A model generated the notes under the pieces. That model saw only the letters and a program-made list of their open reading frames with translations, was not told the DNA's origin and searched no databases. From assembly GCA_017508895.1 (NCBI GenBank), contig JAFWRA010000227.1, positions 1-22,344 on the forward strand: a stretch of 22,344 nucleotides of DNA, read 5' to 3'. Position numbers and translations under genes: made by a program. This document shows positions 13,499 through 21,846 of the stretch, piece by piece (position 1 is the stretch's first letter; each line of letters begins with the position of its first letter). The stretch comes from Bacteroidales bacterium (lineage in GTDB: Bacteria > Bacteroidota > Bacteroidia > Bacteroidales > F082).

Positions 13499-14818
13499 TT
13501 ACAACTTCAATGATTCAATAAATGCCAGCTCCATTTCCTTCATGCTGTCACAGAAATCTGCATACGTCTTCGCCGACTTGCAGATTTCTATACCATAGAT
13601 GGCAAGCTCGAAATGGTTTTCTTTAAAATACTCTTTAGGTATCTCCGTTTGTTTCTGCATCAGTGGTGCCACAAAACCACCTCTTTTCGCCTTAATTGCC
13701 GACCCATAAACAATAACCTGATTTTGGTCGTTAGGGTCAACTTTTGTTACCGATTTATAGCTCCCCAACCTCTTATACTTAGCATCAAGCACAAAATCGT
13801 CTTTATAGAAATCCGGGTATCTGACTCCTCTTCGTCCCTCGTAAATATAAATACCATTCTTGCGAAGCTTATTTTCTCCATGCACAAAGCCCAGCCCGTC
13901 AAGAACGGTATGGACGTACTCTTCCCACAACCAGGCACCATCGAACAGGATGCCGCAAATCACATCATCACTTTCCCCGTACTTTACTTCTTCCATCCGT
14001 AAGATCTGCAAGCACAGGGTTTGCAACGGTCGGTACTCTGTATAATATGGGTGCATCCTTAAACGCAGGTTTTTGCTGATGATACTGCTTCGCTCATTCT
14101 TGTCGTATAACGGTGTGTGCTCAATGATGGCCGCCACGTTCTCTTTTGTCTCGCCGTCAATATTCAACACTGCTTGGCCATACTTTTTCGTTTTCATATA
14201 CTCAATAGTATGCCGGATGAGCTCAGTCATATTATTGTCATAACTGTACTCTCGCGTTGAATAAGCGAAGTCACCAACGAAAGGTGTGTTTCTCGCAATG
14301 TGCCTGCCAACATCCACGGTTCCTTTCAAGTGGGCATCATTATACCTATAGTTCTGGTACTCCCTGTAAATGCCTTGGCGCATCGCTGTTTTCAGGAAGT
14401 ACGGAAACATGAACATGATAAAATCAAACACGTCTTCCTGCTCGTTGTTATGGTTGAGATCAAACAGGTTGAACGACAACACACGCTGAAGCATATAGTG
14501 AAGCAGGAAGTCATCTCTTCCCACATCGAATCTCGATTTTATCTTGATTTGTAGATTGCCCACGCCAATGAATCCCATCACATTGCCAGTTTTTACGTGT
14601 ACTTTGTCAGGGTCACTGGTGCTCTCAATTTCCATAACAGTTGTATCCCCAATTCTATCATCAGACTCATCTATGCTGTATGGGAAGATGAGCAGGTTTT
14701 CATTCTCCCTACACAGCTCCGCAACCGTCTTTTTCGCTATAGGAAACAAGGCGGCCACATCTTTTCTGGTGAATGCACCCTCGTTAGAATTGTTGTTATC
14801 TGTCAGGTTAATTCTCAT
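13499..14818 (-). CDS. mcrC: McrC-family nuclease subunit of a modification-dependent restriction system
   Basis: A 439-residue protein with the McrC arrangement. An N-terminal beta-rich domain (about 30-110, including IGVGNLQIKIKSRF) normally inserts into the McrB hexamer. A helical linker follows, then a C-terminal PD-(D/E)xK nuclease. The nuclease residues are visible as D336 in RYPDFYKDDFV and D345-A-K347, matching the D...DxK of McrC. In E. coli, McrC is activated by the GTP-driven McrB ring and cuts DNA between modified sites. It overlaps the upstream McrB gene by 11 bp, so the two are translationally coupled. All recognised catalytic residues are present. Annotated as mcrC by family; the exact modification read is unknown. 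Confidence 0.92.
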   Translation of the reverse strand: MRINLTDNNNSNEGAFTRKDVAALFPIAKKTVAELCRENENLLIFPYSIDESDDRIGDTTVMEIESTSDPDKVHVKTGNVMGFIGVGNLQIKIKSRFDVGRDDFLLHYMLQRVLSFNLFDLNHNNEQEDVFDFIMFMFPYFLKTAMRQGIYREYQNYRYNDAHLKGTVDVGRHIARNTPFVGDFAYSTREYSYDNNMTELIRHTIEYMKTKKYGQAVLNIDGETKENVAAIIEHTPLYDKNERSSIISKNLRLRMHPYYTEYRPLQTLCLQILRMEEVKYGESDDVICGILFDGAWLWEEYVHTVLDGLGFVHGENKLRKNGIYIYEGRRGVRYPDFYKDDFVLDAKYKRLGSYKSVTKVDPNDQNQVIVYGSAIKAKRGGFVAPLMQKQTEIPKEYFKENHFELAIYGIEICKSAKTYADFCDSMKEMELAFIESLKL

Positions 14819-17714
14819 CTGTCAACTCTTCAGCTGCTTCTTTTACATCAAAATAAGCCTTGGCGAACTTGTCAAGAATATCATTCGACTTGCGGAAACC
14901 TCGCAGATATTCTTTCAGCAATGGTTCAATGTTCATTTCCCAAAGCTTCTTGAAGTCACCTCCGTTCTCTCCGAGCTTTAGGAAATAGGACGGGCCTATG
15001 CTATAGGCAGCACCCAAACCGCCAGTGCCAGCAATGACTTCGTTCAATCGTTTCATGGCCGCCTTAGCCTCATCTGCACAAGGCAGCGAGTCGAGCATGG
15101 TTTGGGTGTCCTCAGGCGTGATTTCTTTCCAAGTAAACCTACGGCGCATGGCAAAGTCCATGCTTTCCACCGAGCGGTCAATATCGTTCATCGTTCCGAT
15201 GATATAGACATTTTCTGGCACATAGAAACCTTTTTTGAAGATGTCGCCCTCTTCGATGAGATTCTGATATTGGCTTTGCACCATGCCTTTTTCACCCCTA
15301 TAGCCAGGGTCAATGGAATAGAACAGCTCACCGAAAATTTTTGATATTTCACCTCGGTTGATTTCGTCAATGATGAAGACGAAAGGTTTGTCAACCTTTA
15401 CTTGTTCAGAATCGTATTTCCTAACAATACCCAGCGCCTCTTCAGCTGAAATATTCGCGCGATAAACTGTAGAAAGGGTAAAGGTCTTTCCTTTGTTTAG
15501 GTCAACGATATTTTCCTTAATCCCTTTGACCAACCATTTCACCGCTCTGTACCTTGGATAATCACCGCCTTCTTCCCGGTACTCGTAGTCACCTGTAACT
15601 ATTCCAACAGCATCTATTTCTTTGGCTGAATAGCAGGACAAAACTATATCTCCGATTTGCATAGATGATTGGAACGCGCGAAGCACATTTTTACCCCCAT
15701 CTTCAAACTCTGTAAAGTCATTGAAGTCTTCCACGTTTCCATACCCGCTCCATCCGATTCGAATATATCCATTGTTCATGCAATCTTTTCTGGTAGGATT
15801 GTCTCCAGTCCCTTCCAATGACACCTTCCAGACAGTAGGATTGTCGTTCAGTTCACCAAAAACCTCCTTGTCGGTTGACCGTGAAATAACAGCTCGTTTG
15901 CAAAACTCCTTGAACACACCATCTTTTCGTTCAAAACCTACATTTCCATTTCCATCCTTAATAGGCCTCAACCCCTCCACAAAATCAGTATAGTCGTAGG
16001 AAGGATGGAACTGGACAAATTTGGTTTCCGCTTTCATTACTTTGGCAATCTCTTTAGCCAAATAGGTTTTGCCCGTTCCTGGCGCACCTGTCAGGATAAG
16101 GTTGCGGTTCGACATCAATAGATCGATGTAAGGTTGTAGTTTTGTATTCATAGTTTCAGAAGCGTTTTCGTTTTCGATATTCAATAATTCAATGATATGC
16201 TGTGCTTGTTTGTCTGTTGTGCCATGGAAGAAAAGACTGTTCCCAATCGCATAATCCTCAACAGGAGCTTCAAGAAATGGCAGATGCCATTCTATATTTC
16301 GGCACATCGGGTCTGCTTTAGATTCGTCAAAAAGACAATCAGAAGCGAACTTGCCCCAGCCAAATAATAGATGGGACCGCTTGCCATTCTCCGTTTTTGA
16401 TTTGAACACGACCACGATATCATCCGGCTTAGCTTCATGCACGAAATTCCAGTATGCAGTGGGAATATTGGTGTCTTTATTACCGACATCTTCTTGATAA
16501 GCCTTCAAAAGTGCGTTTTTGGACTTATAAGGCCTGAAGTCTTTGATGGTTTTTGCTGACGAGCCGCAACACAGCATTGTCTGATTGGCTGTTTCTTTGT
16601 CACCACTCCAAAGCCATACGCGCCTTTTTTCACTCCATGCCAATGCTCCGATATAGCCCAGTCTATCATGGATTTTACACACCAGCATCCAAACCATATC
16701 CTGAGCTAACAGCAAGTCGCTTTTCCGCTGTCCTTCTAGCATGGGCGAAACAAGGCTCTGAAGCTCCGCATCCTGCTTAGCCAAATCAGACAAAGGACGA
16801 ATCATGTCAAGATAATGCTCATAACACGACCCCGTAGGCTTTCTTTCTTCGCTCAAATATCTACAAAGGTTGTCATACATTCCTTCGTATTTGTAGAAAG
16901 TGTACTTGTCAGGATTGCAACACGTAAGAATTGTTGCCGCAGTCCGCTCATCATTGGCCTTGCTATTATATCCATCCGGGGGAAGTAAACCTGGCACCGC
17001 TACTTTGAATTTCGCTATTCTATCATGTAGCGGTTGACTTTCATCAGCCAATTCATTCAATATCTTTTCAAATTCTTCTTTTTCGCTTTTTACCAGGTAT
17101 TTGAGCGTCTTATTGTCTCTTACAACATCAATCAGATTTATAAACCCGCCTTTAGTGGCATTATTGGAATGCGTAACGCCATCAGCAACGATGTTATATG
17201 GATTCTTTCCTTTACTGGAAGTGATGAGTTCCCATTTATAAAGCTCGTCATAATTCTCTTCGCGAATAGGAATTTCTTTACGCAACTCTTTGTATCGTTC
17301 AATCAAAAACCAATACAGATACTCTCTAATGGCTGCGACCAACTCAGGGCGCAAAGTCCATTCAAACACCCCCTCATCCTTACTTGACACATTCTTGCCA
17401 GTTTTCATAGGAATTGGCCAATACGTGTTGCTGCCATCTTCATTGAACACCTGAAAACGAGCAAGCCTGTTCTGTACAGATCTTCCAAAACTCCTAATCA
17501 ACGCATTAAGAGAACTGGCGTTCTTACCCAAACGATTACGAACTGCTACGCATGTTCCCTTATTCTCTGGCATATAATAGTAGCAAATCACAGCCTCCTT
17601 ATACTTTTCAGGAACCGCTTCGTCTTTCAGTATTTCAAGCCATTCATCCTTGCTAATATCTACTTCGCAAGTAAACGTTCCCTGCGGGCCTTCTTTGGTG
17701 TATAGTTTCTCCAT
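14808..17714 (-). CDS. mcrB: McrB-family AAA+ motor with two apparent PUA/EVE-like modules
   Basis: A 968-residue motor of an McrBC-type system. The AAA+ core has Walker A GAPGTGKT (543-550), Walker B FVFIIDEINRG (D783, E784) and a GTMNDIDRS segment followed by FAMRRRF with the arginine-finger region. About 230 residues separate Walker A and B, against roughly 75 in E. coli McrB. The extra part (about 629-750: WKVSLEG, then YIRIGWSGYG, IGDIVLSCY, VGIVTGDYEYRE) looks like a PUA/EVE-type modified-base pocket set into the motor. A second similar module is at about 365-470 (IPTAYWNFVHE, DDIVVVF, HLLFGWGKF). The N-terminal 130 residues are unassigned. Such domains read modified bases and hand the DNA to McrC. 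The first gene of the operon, it is divergent from the WYL regulator. Confidence 0.9.
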   Translation of the reverse strand: MEKLYTKEGPQGTFTCEVDISKDEWLEILKDEAVPEKYKEAVICYYYMPENKGTCVAVRNRLGKNASSLNALIRSFGRSVQNRLARFQVFNEDGSNTYWPIPMKTGKNVSSKDEGVFEWTLRPELVAAIREYLYWFLIERYKELRKEIPIREENYDELYKWELITSSKGKNPYNIVADGVTHSNNATKGGFINLIDVVRDNKTLKYLVKSEKEEFEKILNELADESQPLHDRIAKFKVAVPGLLPPDGYNSKANDERTAATILTCCNPDKYTFYKYEGMYDNLCRYLSEERKPTGSCYEHYLDMIRPLSDLAKQDAELQSLVSPMLEGQRKSDLLLAQDMVWMLVCKIHDRLGYIGALAWSEKRRVWLWSGDKETANQTMLCCGSSAKTIKDFRPYKSKNALLKAYQEDVGNKDTNIPTAYWNFVHEAKPDDIVVVFKSKTENGKRSHLLFGWGKFASDCLFDESKADPMCRNIEWHLPFLEAPVEDYAIGNSLFFHGTTDKQAQHIIELLNIENENASETMNTKLQPYIDLLMSNRNLILTGAPGTGKTYLAKEIAKVMKAETKFVQFHPSYDYTDFVEGLRPIKDGNGNVGFERKDGVFKEFCKRAVISRSTDKEVFGELNDNPTVWKVSLEGTGDNPTRKDCMNNGYIRIGWSGYGNVEDFNDFTEFEDGGKNVLRAFQSSMQIGDIVLSCYSAKEIDAVGIVTGDYEYREEGGDYPRYRAVKWLVKGIKENIVDLNKGKTFTLSTVYRANISAEEALGIVRKYDSEQVKVDKPFVFIIDEINRGEISKIFGELFYSIDPGYRGEKGMVQSQYQNLIEEGDIFKKGFYVPENVYIIGTMNDIDRSVESMDFAMRRRFTWKEITPEDTQTMLDSLPCADEAKAAMKRLNEVIAGTGGLGAAYSIGPSYFLKLGENGGDFKKLWEMNIEPLLKEYLRGFRKSNDILDKFAKAYFDVKEAAEELTDEN

Positions 17715-17736
17715 TTACATCCGGGTTTTATTGTGG

Positions 17737-17744
17737 CAAAAATA
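17737..17744 (-). promoter_or_regulatory. -7 promoter box for the McrBC operon
   Basis: On the minus strand this reads TATTTTTG, 22 nt before the McrB ATG. It shares a 178-bp divergent region with the WYL regulator promoter, so the regulator could control both. Confidence 0.6.
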
Positions 17745-17841
17745 GTGAATGTTTGCTTATGAAACCGAATTGACAAATTAATAAATGAATATAATCGAAG
17801 TGATTGGAGCATTTCCACTAAGTGTGACTTAATGATAAATG

Positions 17842-17871
17842 TTGATAAACATATAAAAAGCATTACCTTTG
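17842..17871 (+). promoter_or_regulatory. promoter of the WYL regulator gene
   Basis: TTG (17842-17844), a 19-nt spacer, then TACCTTTG (17864-17871): a full Bacteroidetes consensus. It fixes the start of the gene downstream at 17893, since a TTG start at 17869 would lie inside the -7 box. Confidence 0.82.
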
Positions 17872-17892
17872 CAAATCCTTACCCTTAGCTTT

Positions 17893-18789
17893 ATGAAAGC
17901 GTCTATATTATTCAAACAATATGTCTGGCTCGTTGATACCATACGCCGAGCGGGTCGCATCACGCTGCGCGAGATCAACGACCGCTGGCTCCGTACCGAG
18001 ATGAGCGATGGTATACCATACAGCCGCACCACATTCCGCCGCCACCGTGAAGAGGTGGAGGAAATGTTTGGCATTGTCATCGATTGCGACAACGAGAACC
18101 GATACTATATCGACGACCCCTCGTTGATGAGCAATGACAGTGTGCCTCGTTGGATGCTTAGTACCCTTGCCGTGAGCAACATCGTCAGCGAAGCTCGTGG
18201 CTTGCACGACCGCATCCTTCTTGAAAGCATCCCCAGCGAAAGCGAACACCTGCAAATTGTTATTGAGGCCATGCGCAACTCACACCGCATCAGTGTCACT
18301 TACCGCCGTTACGGTGATGCCAAGCCCTCAGTCTGGAAACTTGAACCGTATTGCATCAAACTCTTCCGTCGTCGCTGGTACTTGCTTGGCCGTTTCAGCG
18401 ATGCTGGATATATCACCCTTTCCTTTGACCGTATGCTGGAAATCAACGTCACCGAAGAGACTTTCAAGTTGGATCGCAACTTTGATGCGCAAACCTACTT
18501 TAGCGACTACTTCGGTGTGATGACCGACGACCGTGTGCCGGTACAGCCCATAGTGTTACGTGCCTACGGCAACGAACCGTATTACCTTCGTGACTTACCG
18601 CTGCATCCTTCACAAAAGGAAATCGCGGTCACAAAAGATTACACAGATTTTGAAGTAACCCTGCATCCGACCCGCGACTTTTTGGCTCACATCCTTTCAC
18701 GTGGTGGATGGCTACAGGTAATATCTCCCCAAGATATAGTATCGGAAATCGAGCAAATGTTACAAGCTGCACAAGAAAATTACAAATAA
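17893..18789 (+). CDS. WYL-domain transcriptional regulator
   Basis: A 298-residue regulator. The N-terminal 80 residues form a winged helix-turn-helix (LREINDRWLRTE, then YSRTTFRRHREEVEEMFGI). Residues about 130-220 are a WYL domain (ISVTYRRYGDAKPSVWKLEP, then RRRWYLLGRF and ITLSFDRM), and a C-terminal extension (WCX-like) follows. WYL domains are thought to bind nucleic acid or nucleotide ligands and many control defence genes. The ATG at 17893 is chosen because the promoter box lies just upstream. It is divergent from McrBC and 74 bp upstream of the HIRAN gene, which has its own promoter box, so it may regulate one or both. Which operon it regulates is an inference. Confidence 0.9.
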   Translation: MKASILFKQYVWLVDTIRRAGRITLREINDRWLRTEMSDGIPYSRTTFRRHREEVEEMFGIVIDCDNENRYYIDDPSLMSNDSVPRWMLSTLAVSNIVSEARGLHDRILLESIPSESEHLQIVIEAMRNSHRISVTYRRYGDAKPSVWKLEPYCIKLFRRRWYLLGRFSDAGYITLSFDRMLEINVTEETFKLDRNFDAQTYFSDYFGVMTDDRVPVQPIVLRAYGNEPYYLRDLPLHPSQKEIAVTKDYTDFEVTLHPTRDFLAHILSRGGWLQVISPQDIVSEIEQMLQAAQENYK

Positions 18790-18803
18790 TTTTCGACTGG
18801 CCC

Positions 18804-18816
18804 GTTTTTTGGCGCA
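18804..18816 (+). repeat. 13-bp direct repeat GTTTTTTGGCGCA, left copy
   Basis: Identical to 21847-21859. The two copies lie just before the HIRAN gene and just after the WG-like gene, bracketing the four-gene cassette. A match of this length can occur by chance in a window of this size, so it is noted for its placement only. Confidence 0.35.
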
Positions 18817-18825
18817 GTGGGTATA

Positions 18826-18833
18826 TACTTTTG
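18826..18833 (+). promoter_or_regulatory. -7 promoter box for the HIRAN operon
   Basis: TACTTTTG, matching TAnnTTTG, 30 nt before the ATG at 18864. A T-rich TTTTTTGG stretch is upstream, but not at the 19-nt spacing. Confidence 0.65.
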
Positions 18834-18863
18834 CATCGTTCAACCAATTAAAACAGTAACGAT

Positions 18864-19241
18864 ATGAAAGCACACAGCCAATTTTTCACCAACTGCCACC
18901 TGGCAGGACGCAAGTATCACGATGCAGATCTGGTATGGGACGACCTTAAAGTAGGTCAGACCGTTCGCCTTGAACGTGATGAGCAGAACTATCACGATGC
19001 CTACGCAATCCAAGTCATCTACAACAAAGACGGCGAAGACTATCTGTTAGGCTATATCCCTCGCTCCGACAACCAGCAGCTTGCTTCTTTCTTTGAAATG
19101 GGCTGGGGCGACATCTTCGAGTGCCGCATCTCCAAGCTGAATCCCGAAACGCACCCTGAGCAACAGGTACAGCTTACCATCAGAATCCGCCGCCGCGACG
19201 AAGAAGAAACCACAAACAACACAACAAGAAAACGCAAATAA
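18864..19241 (+). CDS. stand-alone HIRAN-domain protein
   Basis: A 125-residue protein that is almost only a HIRAN domain. It has FFTNCHLAGRKYHDAD at the start, VGQTVRLERDEQNYHDAYAI as the central signature (the hydrophobic-R-E-x-x-N-x-x-D-x-x-A-(I/V) motif), LLGYIPRSDNQQLA after it, and a basic tail (NNTTRKRK). In HLTF/Rad5 helicases this domain binds 3' single-stranded DNA ends at stalled forks; bacterial stand-alone forms are poorly characterised and are often near WYL or helicase genes. The protein is cytoplasmic. It is first of a tight cassette: the SIMPL gene starts 2 bp after its stop. A role in sensing damaged or foreign DNA ends is possible but unproven. Confidence 0.9.
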   Translation: MKAHSQFFTNCHLAGRKYHDADLVWDDLKVGQTVRLERDEQNYHDAYAIQVIYNKDGEDYLLGYIPRSDNQQLASFFEMGWGDIFECRISKLNPETHPEQQVQLTIRIRRRDEEETTNNTTRKRK

Positions 19242-19243
19242 TT

Positions 19244-19897
19244 ATGGAATCAACAATCAAAGTGGTGGGCACTGGTAGCATTCACGTGGTGCCCGATGTT
19301 ACACGCTTAGATATTAGCATCAACCGTGTATTTAAGACATACGAAGATGCCTATGCCAGTGCAAAGGAGAACAGCACGTGGATGGTGAAAATACTGGAGT
19401 ATAATCAGCAATCTGGCAAACTGGCCAAAACCATCAGAATGGACATTTCCGAACACAGCGAAAACATCTACAAAAACGGCAGTTATGTTGGGTCGAAGAA
19501 AGATGGTTACGACCTCGAACAACGAATTAAAATAGACCTGGGTATGGATACTGTTTTGGTGAACAATATCATCAAAGGTATAGGTAAATTTATTCCTGGT
19601 GCTCAAATCAGTGTAGGTTATACCCTAAAAGATCCTCGACCCACTCAGCTTAAGATACTGGAACGTGCTGTCACAGACGCACGCGATAAAGCCTCAATTA
19701 TGGCAAAAGCTGTAGGCCGCGAGCTTGGAGAAGTCAAAGAGATTGAATATGGTGAAATGGATGTCCACATCTATTCTGAGGCACGTTCGATTCACAGCAA
19801 TGAAGAAGCCTCGGCAAGCACCCCTTACGGCCTTGATATTACACCTGATGACCTGGCAGTATCAGATAATGTGAATGTGGTTTGGCTTCTGAAATAA
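19244..19897 (+). CDS. SIMPL-domain (DUF541) protein without a signal peptide
   Basis: A 217-residue protein beginning IKVVGTGSIHVVPDVTRLDI, the diagnostic SIMPL/DUF541 N-terminus, followed by the YEDAYASAKENST helix, a paired middle (IKIDLGMDTVLVNNIIKGIG) and the LERAVTDARDKASIMAKAVG helix, then a short variable tail. Bacterial members are usually secreted or periplasmic with a signal peptide (for example BP26/YggE types); here the first residues MESTIKVVG are the domain itself, so the protein should stay in the cytoplasm. The function of the family is not firmly known; ring-forming channel-like oligomers have been described for some members. It lies 2 bp after the HIRAN gene and 1 bp before the next. 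Confidence 0.87.
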   Translation: MESTIKVVGTGSIHVVPDVTRLDISINRVFKTYEDAYASAKENSTWMVKILEYNQQSGKLAKTIRMDISEHSENIYKNGSYVGSKKDGYDLEQRIKIDLGMDTVLVNNIIKGIGKFIPGAQISVGYTLKDPRPTQLKILERAVTDARDKASIMAKAVGRELGEVKEIEYGEMDVHIYSEARSIHSNEEASASTPYGLDITPDDLAVSDNVNVVWLLK

Positions 19898-19898
19898 T

Positions 19899-20186
19899 AT
19901 GAGCATAGTTGAACCTGACATCAATCGGCTGCGTGAAATGATAGCCCGCTGCCAGTGGACGTATGCCAAGACCATGCCGTGGTGTCCCCACGAGTACATT
20001 GTCCGTGGCAAATGCCCATTGTCTTACGATGAGTTCATGTACTTTGTTGATATGCAACGCCGCTTTGGCATTCGCCAACGTTGGGGCAACTACAATTTAC
20101 CATACCTCCATATTGACGGCTATAAATACTGGACAATGGATGACACTTATGAAGATACAGATGTCATCAATAGGGAGAAAGAATGA
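19899..20186 (+). CDS. conserved hypothetical protein (AKTMP/PHEY type)
   Basis: A 95-residue protein that I recall as a widespread but uncharacterised family: a leading helix, then WTYAKTMPWCPHEYIVR, a central helix (YDEFMYFVDMQRRFGI), and the C-terminal LHIDGYKYWTM with a run of D and E and VINREKE. The conserved W, K, P, H, E, Y and R in the first block, with the tyrosine-rich second block, suggest a small ligand- or nucleic-acid-binding fold. No activity is known to me. The ATG at 19899 follows the SIMPL stop by one base, so translation is coupled. In other genomes it can stand alone, so its link to this cassette rests on the tight spacing. Confidence 0.8.
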   Translation: MSIVEPDINRLREMIARCQWTYAKTMPWCPHEYIVRGKCPLSYDEFMYFVDMQRRFGIRQRWGNYNLPYLHIDGYKYWTMDDTYEDTDVINREKE

Positions 20187-20199
20187 TTTTAAAAAGTTG

Positions 20200-20207
20200 T
20201 ATCTTTG
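20200..20207 (+). promoter_or_regulatory. -7 promoter box before the WG-like gene
   Basis: TATCTTTG matches TAnnTTTG, 24 nt before the ATG at 20232. It argues against a TTG start at 20205, which lies inside the box. The gene may thus have its own promoter as well as read-through. Confidence 0.55.
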
Positions 20208-20231
20208 GAGCCAAATAAAAACCACGTACAA

Positions 20232-21836
20232 ATGTCCGACTACCGCATAATAGGCCCACGTGAAGACGGCTATATCGCCTATGAAGAAGGTTATTACATG
20301 GGCATTATGGACAAAGAGCATAATGTTATCATAAGCACAGAAAAGCATTACCGCTCTATCGATGTCTTTATGAATGGTGTGGCCATTGTCTTCTACTACG
20401 ACCATAAGCTTGAAGAAGGTGGTTGGGGAATGATAGACATTCAGGGTAATGTGGTTTGTGAATGCAAATACTGGTATATAAAGCTTTTGGCTGGATCACT
20501 CTATTTGGTACAGGTTACTCCTGGCGGTAAAGAGAACCTGATGTGGAGCGATGGAAAGATGGTCTTCAAAGAATCCTACGGTTCTCTATATGGTTATCGT
20601 AATGGCTACATCATTGCCTGCAACACTATCCGTAAGACTAAAACCAATCCAACGCGCTATCTTAAAGGGTTGCTTCATGTCCGTGGCGAAGTGTTGCTGC
20701 CAGTGGAATATGACAAGATTGAGTGGATGGAAGATTATGATAATTATCTCTATATCGCTCGTGAAGGTCATTTCGGCTATGTGAAAGCGCTCTACGGTGA
20801 GCATGCCGGCATTGAGTATGACGTAGAATTGCCTGACCTGTGGCAAGGAGTGGAGGGCACCGTATGCGAAGGCTGTATCTACACTCGTGGTATTCAACCA
20901 GGCGGCAAAGGTTGTGGCCGACTGTTTACCCGCTCGTTCCGCGACCGCAGCCTGAAAGGTCATTGTGAATACCGTAAGACTAAACTAAACGAGCCTTCAC
21001 AAGCTGAGCGAAAAGCAATTGAACGATGGAAACTTTATCTAAAGTTGGAAGACCCATTCAAAGAACCTCGCCAGTTGGTAAAAGATTTCATAGAAGAAAA
21101 ACTTGATGGTGACATCAACCGTCTCGTAGATTACGACTTTCGTCAACTTGAAGGCATGAAACGCTATGGCGATACCCACGGCTATTCTTATGGCATCTAC
21201 CAAACCGATTTGGTATGTGCCATTTGTACCATAATCTTCAATGATATTGCCTCAAAAGAGGTGATGTTTGACAAAAAGTATGGTAATCTAATTCTTAGAC
21301 CATCGCCTGTGATACAAGAAAAAATGTGGGGTACACAGGTCGGTGATTGGTTCTTCATGCTTTCACGCATCCCTTATGGCGATAAAGCTCCATGGGTTGA
21401 ACGTATCAAACCTTGCGCCGACCTTTGCAAAACCATTGGAAACATATATCTACAGCCATCGTATCTATCAGGTTACCGAAACTGCAATGTGTTTGGCCGT
21501 TTCCTTATTGACCACATGCTTAACGATCTGCAAAACGCATTGGTTGCCAACAAAGGTAGTAAGGCAATCATGTCTACCATATCAGGCTCAAAAAAACTCT
21601 TTGAACCCTATTTCGGCCAACAAGGTTGGGACTTGTTGATGAAGCGTTGGCTGTTCGATGAGGTGCTGATGGATTACTACGGCAATCCCGAACCTTTCAC
21701 CGAAGATTTTTCGTTATGTGACCATACTCCACCTAAAGTCTACTTCAAAGCATTAGAGCAATGCATTAACCTCTGCCACGAATTGATTCCCAATCGTTCA
21801 AAGCGTATGGTGCAACGATTAAAAGATAAACTTTAA
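20232..21836 (+). CDS. WG-repeat-like protein with Cys cluster and unknown C-terminal domain
   Basis: A 534-residue protein. Residues 1 to about 205 are diverged WG-type beta repeats, each with a G-x-(I/M)-D-x-x-G-x-(V/I) or Y-D-x-(I/W) turn (GWGMIDIQGNVVCECKYW; LLHVRGEVLLPVEYDKI). A cysteine cluster follows (C212, C215, C228, C245; CxxC then x12 and x16), which looks like a metal site. The C-terminal 280 residues are mostly helical (VKDFIEEKLDGDINRLVDYD; TIGNIYLQPSYLSGYRN; YFGQQGWDLLMKRWLFDEVL), a layout I associate loosely with uncharacterised bacterial families. No signal peptide is present. WG repeats are protein-binding propeller-like modules. It is the last gene of the HIRAN cassette. 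Start chosen at the ATG downstream of the -7 box. Confidence 0.8.
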   Translation: MSDYRIIGPREDGYIAYEEGYYMGIMDKEHNVIISTEKHYRSIDVFMNGVAIVFYYDHKLEEGGWGMIDIQGNVVCECKYWYIKLLAGSLYLVQVTPGGKENLMWSDGKMVFKESYGSLYGYRNGYIIACNTIRKTKTNPTRYLKGLLHVRGEVLLPVEYDKIEWMEDYDNYLYIAREGHFGYVKALYGEHAGIEYDVELPDLWQGVEGTVCEGCIYTRGIQPGGKGCGRLFTRSFRDRSLKGHCEYRKTKLNEPSQAERKAIERWKLYLKLEDPFKEPRQLVKDFIEEKLDGDINRLVDYDFRQLEGMKRYGDTHGYSYGIYQTDLVCAICTIIFNDIASKEVMFDKKYGNLILRPSPVIQEKMWGTQVGDWFFMLSRIPYGDKAPWVERIKPCADLCKTIGNIYLQPSYLSGYRNCNVFGRFLIDHMLNDLQNALVANKGSKAIMSTISGSKKLFEPYFGQQGWDLLMKRWLFDEVLMDYYGNPEPFTEDFSLCDHTPPKVYFKALEQCINLCHELIPNRSKRMVQRLKDKL

Positions 21837-21846
21837 AAGTATTGTA

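Noticed and set aside
17869..17892. TTG start adding eight residues to the WYL regulator
   Set aside because: The TTG is part of the -7 promoter box TACCTTTG; the ATG at 17893 is the first start downstream.
20205..20231. TTG start adding nine residues to the WG-like protein
   Set aside because: It lies within the TATCTTTG box, so transcription would begin after it; ATG 20232 is used instead.
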